A stretch of DNA of 37,401 nt from Lachnospiraceae bacterium (GTDB lineage: Bacteria > Bacillota > Clostridia > Lachnospirales > Lachnospiraceae). Shown here one piece after another: positions 35,169-37,401 of the stretch (within the stretch, counting starts at the first letter, position 1; every line of letters starts with the position of its first letter). The translations under genes were made by a program, and so were the position numbers. Location of the stretch: NCBI GenBank assembly GCA_022510585.1, contig JAFLTF010000005.1:15327-52727 (forward strand), read 5' to 3'. The notes under the pieces were generated by a model, which did not search any database, was not told the DNA's origin, and was given only the letters and a program-made list of their open reading frames with translations.

Positions 35169-37401
35169 ATGGAATACTTGATATATGTAGTGCAGACCAT
35201 CGGCATGTTGATTCCGCTGGTCGGCATGATTGCGCTGCTTCGGCGCAATCATCAAAGCAATAACAGTATGTATCTGATGATAACCAATATGGGCTGTCTT
35301 TTAATGAACAGCGGATATCTTTTCGTGGTGAGCGCAGATACGCCTGAGCAGGCGACGATCATCAGCAAGATGGAGTTTTTGGGGAATTCTCTGTTTTACT
35401 ACTTTTTTGCAATGTTTATTGCCAGTTATCTTTGGAAAAAGTTCCCCAAGCTGCCTTTCTATATCTGGGCGTTTTTTGAAACAGCCAACGTGACATTATA
35501 TTGGAATGATGCGCTGCGAACTTATTTTTTCGGAGAAGAATCCATTCTCCTGTTTGAAAAGAGTGAACAGCTCGGGATTTACTATATGGCGCAGGTCGTG
35601 CGGAATATCGTGTATATAGTACGTTACAGCTGGGTCTGCTTCTTTCTGGCGTGGGTGCTGCTCTATTCCAATATCAAACTGTTTACCATGAAGGATAAGA
35701 CAGCACGGGCAAATATGGCGAAGATAATCGGCGCGCAGTTTGTTGTTATCGTTTCGCTGATTGCTTATATGGAACTGAATCCGGTTTTTGATTTTGTACC
35801 GATTTTTGCCTCTCTTTCCATCTTATCCATCATCTTAAGCCTGATCAGGGATGAATTTTACGGTATTGCGGAAATGGGGCATGAATGGGTCTTTGAGCAG
35901 ATGAAAGATGCCTTTATCATTGTGGACATCAATTATGGATACTTAGAAGCCAATACTTATGCAATGGAAATTTTTGAGCAATTGAAGCGGTTAAGAAAGC
36001 AGAGACCCATTCCGGAAGAACTGCATGAGTTGTTCACTAATACGGAAGAGATCTATCAGACTGACGGAAAATATTATGAAAAGAAGATTGTGGATATTAT
36101 TGATAAGAACGAGGTTGTAGGTTACAGTATGCTCCTTGTGGATGTGACCAGACAGCAGGAACTGATGGAAAGAGTGCAGGAGGAAAAGGAGCGTGCGGAT
36201 GCCGCAAATCAGGCAAAATCGGCGTTTGTATCCAATGTATCCCATGAGATCCGCACACCCATGAATGCTATTGTCGGAATGACACAGATCTTGCTGCGGG
36301 AAGATCTTCCCAAGCGGGAGAGGGACTATATCGTCAATATCCAGAATTCAGGAAATGCGCTGCTTACCATTATCAATGATATCTTGGATATGTCCAAGAT
36401 CGAATCCGGCAAAATGGAACTTGTGGAAGAAGATTATGATTTTACGGAAATGCTGAATGATCTGGGGATGATCATTTTGAACCGGATCGGCAATAAGCCG
36501 GTGGAGCTGATTTATGACATTGATCCCGAACTTCCGGATAAGCTTTACGGAGATGCGCTGCGGATCCGCCAGATCATCATCAACCTGATGAACAATGCCA
36601 CAAAGTTTACGGAAGCAGGTTATGTGGCCTTAAGTGTCCGGGTGGAAAAAACAGAGGGAGATGACGTAGAACTGGCAGTTTCCGTCAAAGATTCCGGTCA
36701 GGGCATCCGGGAAGAGGATCTGTCGAAACTGTTTGGTTCTTTCCAACAGGTAGATACCAAGAAGAATCATAAAAAAGAAGGCACCGGACTTGGTCTTTCC
36801 ATCTCCAAACAGCTGGTAGAACTTATGAACGGCAGCATCGGTGTAAGAAGCGAGTACGGCAAAGGAAGCGAGTTTTATTTTCATATCCATCAAAAGCTTG
36901 CAGGCAGTGGGAAGGCGGTCACGCCGGGAAATGCAGGCGGGCAGATTCTTATTGCCGGAACCATGAAAAATGAAGCCGCTATAGAAGCATTGCAGAAGCT
37001 GGCAGAGGCCTATCAGATGCCCTTTTTGTCCGATATTTTGGCAGATGGAACAGATAGCGGAAAGTTGTATTATTTCACGGATTGTTACGATCAATTATCA
37101 GAGGATGAAAAGAAACGCCTGACAGACTGCGGGGCGGCAATTTATTATTTGCAGAATCCTATGGTTGAAAGTGACGTGCCGGAGGGAATCGAAACGATCA
37201 ACAAGCCTCTTTATACCTATAATTTCTGCCGGGCAATCGCGGCAGGAGAGCAAGGGCTTACCGGAGAAGAAAAAGAGCAGACCGAAGCGGGAGTAAATCC
37301 CGTTACGGCGGATTCCTTTACCGCACCGGAAGCTAAGATCCTGATCGTGGATGACAATGAGATCAACCGGATGGTTGCGGAAGAGATGCTGGCACCGCTG
37401 C
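35169..37401 (+). CDS. Hybrid histidine kinase, truncated by the window end
   Basis: A membrane sensor kinase with 744 full codons in the window and no stop. Seen: an N-terminal 7-helix-like membrane region (about 1-230), a PAS-like segment (about 240-330, AFIIVDINYGYLEANTYAM), a short coiled linker, the H box SHEIRTPM with phosphoacceptor H359, N box NLMNNATKFT, G1 DSGQGI, G2 GTGLGL, a degenerate receiver-like segment (about 590-690) and the start of a response-regulator receiver (ILIVDDNEIN, D728-D729). The receiver's phosphate-accepting Asp lies beyond the window. ATG 35169 has GGGTGA five bases upstream; GTG at 35160 is also possible. Its signal is unknown. Confidence 0.9.
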   Translation, partial: MEYLIYVVQTIGMLIPLVGMIALLRRNHQSNNSMYLMITNMGCLLMNSGYLFVVSADTPEQATIISKMEFLGNSLFYYFFAMFIASYLWKKFPKLPFYIWAFFETANVTLYWNDALRTYFFGEESILLFEKSEQLGIYYMAQVVRNIVYIVRYSWVCFFLAWVLLYSNIKLFTMKDKTARANMAKIIGAQFVVIVSLIAYMELNPVFDFVPIFASLSILSIILSLIRDEFYGIAEMGHEWVFEQMKDAFIIVDINYGYLEANTYAMEIFEQLKRLRKQRPIPEELHELFTNTEEIYQTDGKYYEKKIVDIIDKNEVVGYSMLLVDVTRQQELMERVQEEKERADAANQAKSAFVSNVSHEIRTPMNAIVGMTQILLREDLPKRERDYIVNIQNSGNALLTIINDILDMSKIESGKMELVEEDYDFTEMLNDLGMIILNRIGNKPVELIYDIDPELPDKLYGDALRIRQIIINLMNNATKFTEAGYVALSVRVEKTEGDDVELAVSVKDSGQGIREEDLSKLFGSFQQVDTKKNHKKEGTGLGLSISKQLVELMNGSIGVRSEYGKGSEFYFHIHQKLAGSGKAVTPGNAGGQILIAGTMKNEAAIEALQKLAEAYQMPFLSDILADGTDSGKLYYFTDCYDQLSEDEKKRLTDCGAAIYYLQNPMVESDVPEGIETINKPLYTYNFCRAIAAGEQGLTGEEKEQTEAGVNPVTADSFTAPEAKILIVDDNEINRMVAEEMLAPL

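Noticed and set aside
34554-35255. Long minus-strand frame across the end of htrA and the kinase start
   Set aside because: It is a shadow of htrA codon use, crosses the htrA terminator and the palindrome, and has no recognisable protein features.

Overview
The window looks like the chromosome of a low-to-mid GC Gram-positive anaerobe, most likely a Lachnospiraceae/Clostridia member. The reasons are Gram-positive style signals (AGGAGG-type ribosome binding sites, consensus -35/-10 boxes), an LCP ligase, membrane-tethered GH25 muramidases with bacterial Ig-like and cell-wall-binding repeats, a DUF6077-like membrane protein, and the absence of any outer-membrane gene. Taxonomy is inferred from the style of the proteins, not from a marker gene.

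Left part (1-7170), mixed strands. It holds a radical SAM/SPASM protein, an SGNH-hydrolase lipoprotein, a convergent FAD enzyme of the UDP-galactopyranose-mutase/protoporphyrinogen-oxidase type, a DUF6077-like membrane protein split by a frameshift, a membrane-anchored SGNH-like protein whose active-site serine motif is changed, and a small zinc-ribbon protein. A clear bidirectional terminator and a strong 17-bp hairpin terminator separate units.

Centre (7483-27500), one long co-directional run that reads as a cell-surface polysaccharide operon. Order: membrane-tethered GH25 muramidase with a hyperacidic cytoplasmic tail; rmlB; rmlA; a second, paralogous membrane-tethered GH25 muramidase; rmlC; Wzm-type ABC permease; Wzt-type ATPase with a C-terminal substrate-recognition domain; a methyltransferase-kinase fusion resembling the O-antigen chain terminator WbdD; two large GT2 glycosyltransferases sharing an N-terminal module; pgcA; and two more GT2 enzymes. 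PgcA would supply glucose-1-phosphate, and RmlA/B/C would carry it to dTDP-4-keto-L-rhamnose. The final reductase rmlD is not in the window. The GT2 enzymes would build a rhamnose-rich chain, the methyltransferase-kinase could cap it, and Wzm/Wzt would export it.

Right part (27577-37401), also co-directional but with its own promoters and terminators: a polyprenyl-phosphate sugar-1-phosphate transferase (chain initiation), an LCP protein (ligation to peptidoglycan), another GT2, glmS, a membrane-anchored HtrA protease, and a hybrid histidine kinase cut by the window end.

Most interesting points: (i) a WbdD-like methyltransferase-kinase next to a long Wzt in a Gram-positive setting, suggesting capped, length-controlled export; (ii) a pair of GH25 enzymes sharing an extra domain and flanking rmlBA; (iii) a near-identical 18-bp palindrome (15 of 18 positions) found upstream of the main operon and again between htrA and the histidine kinase.
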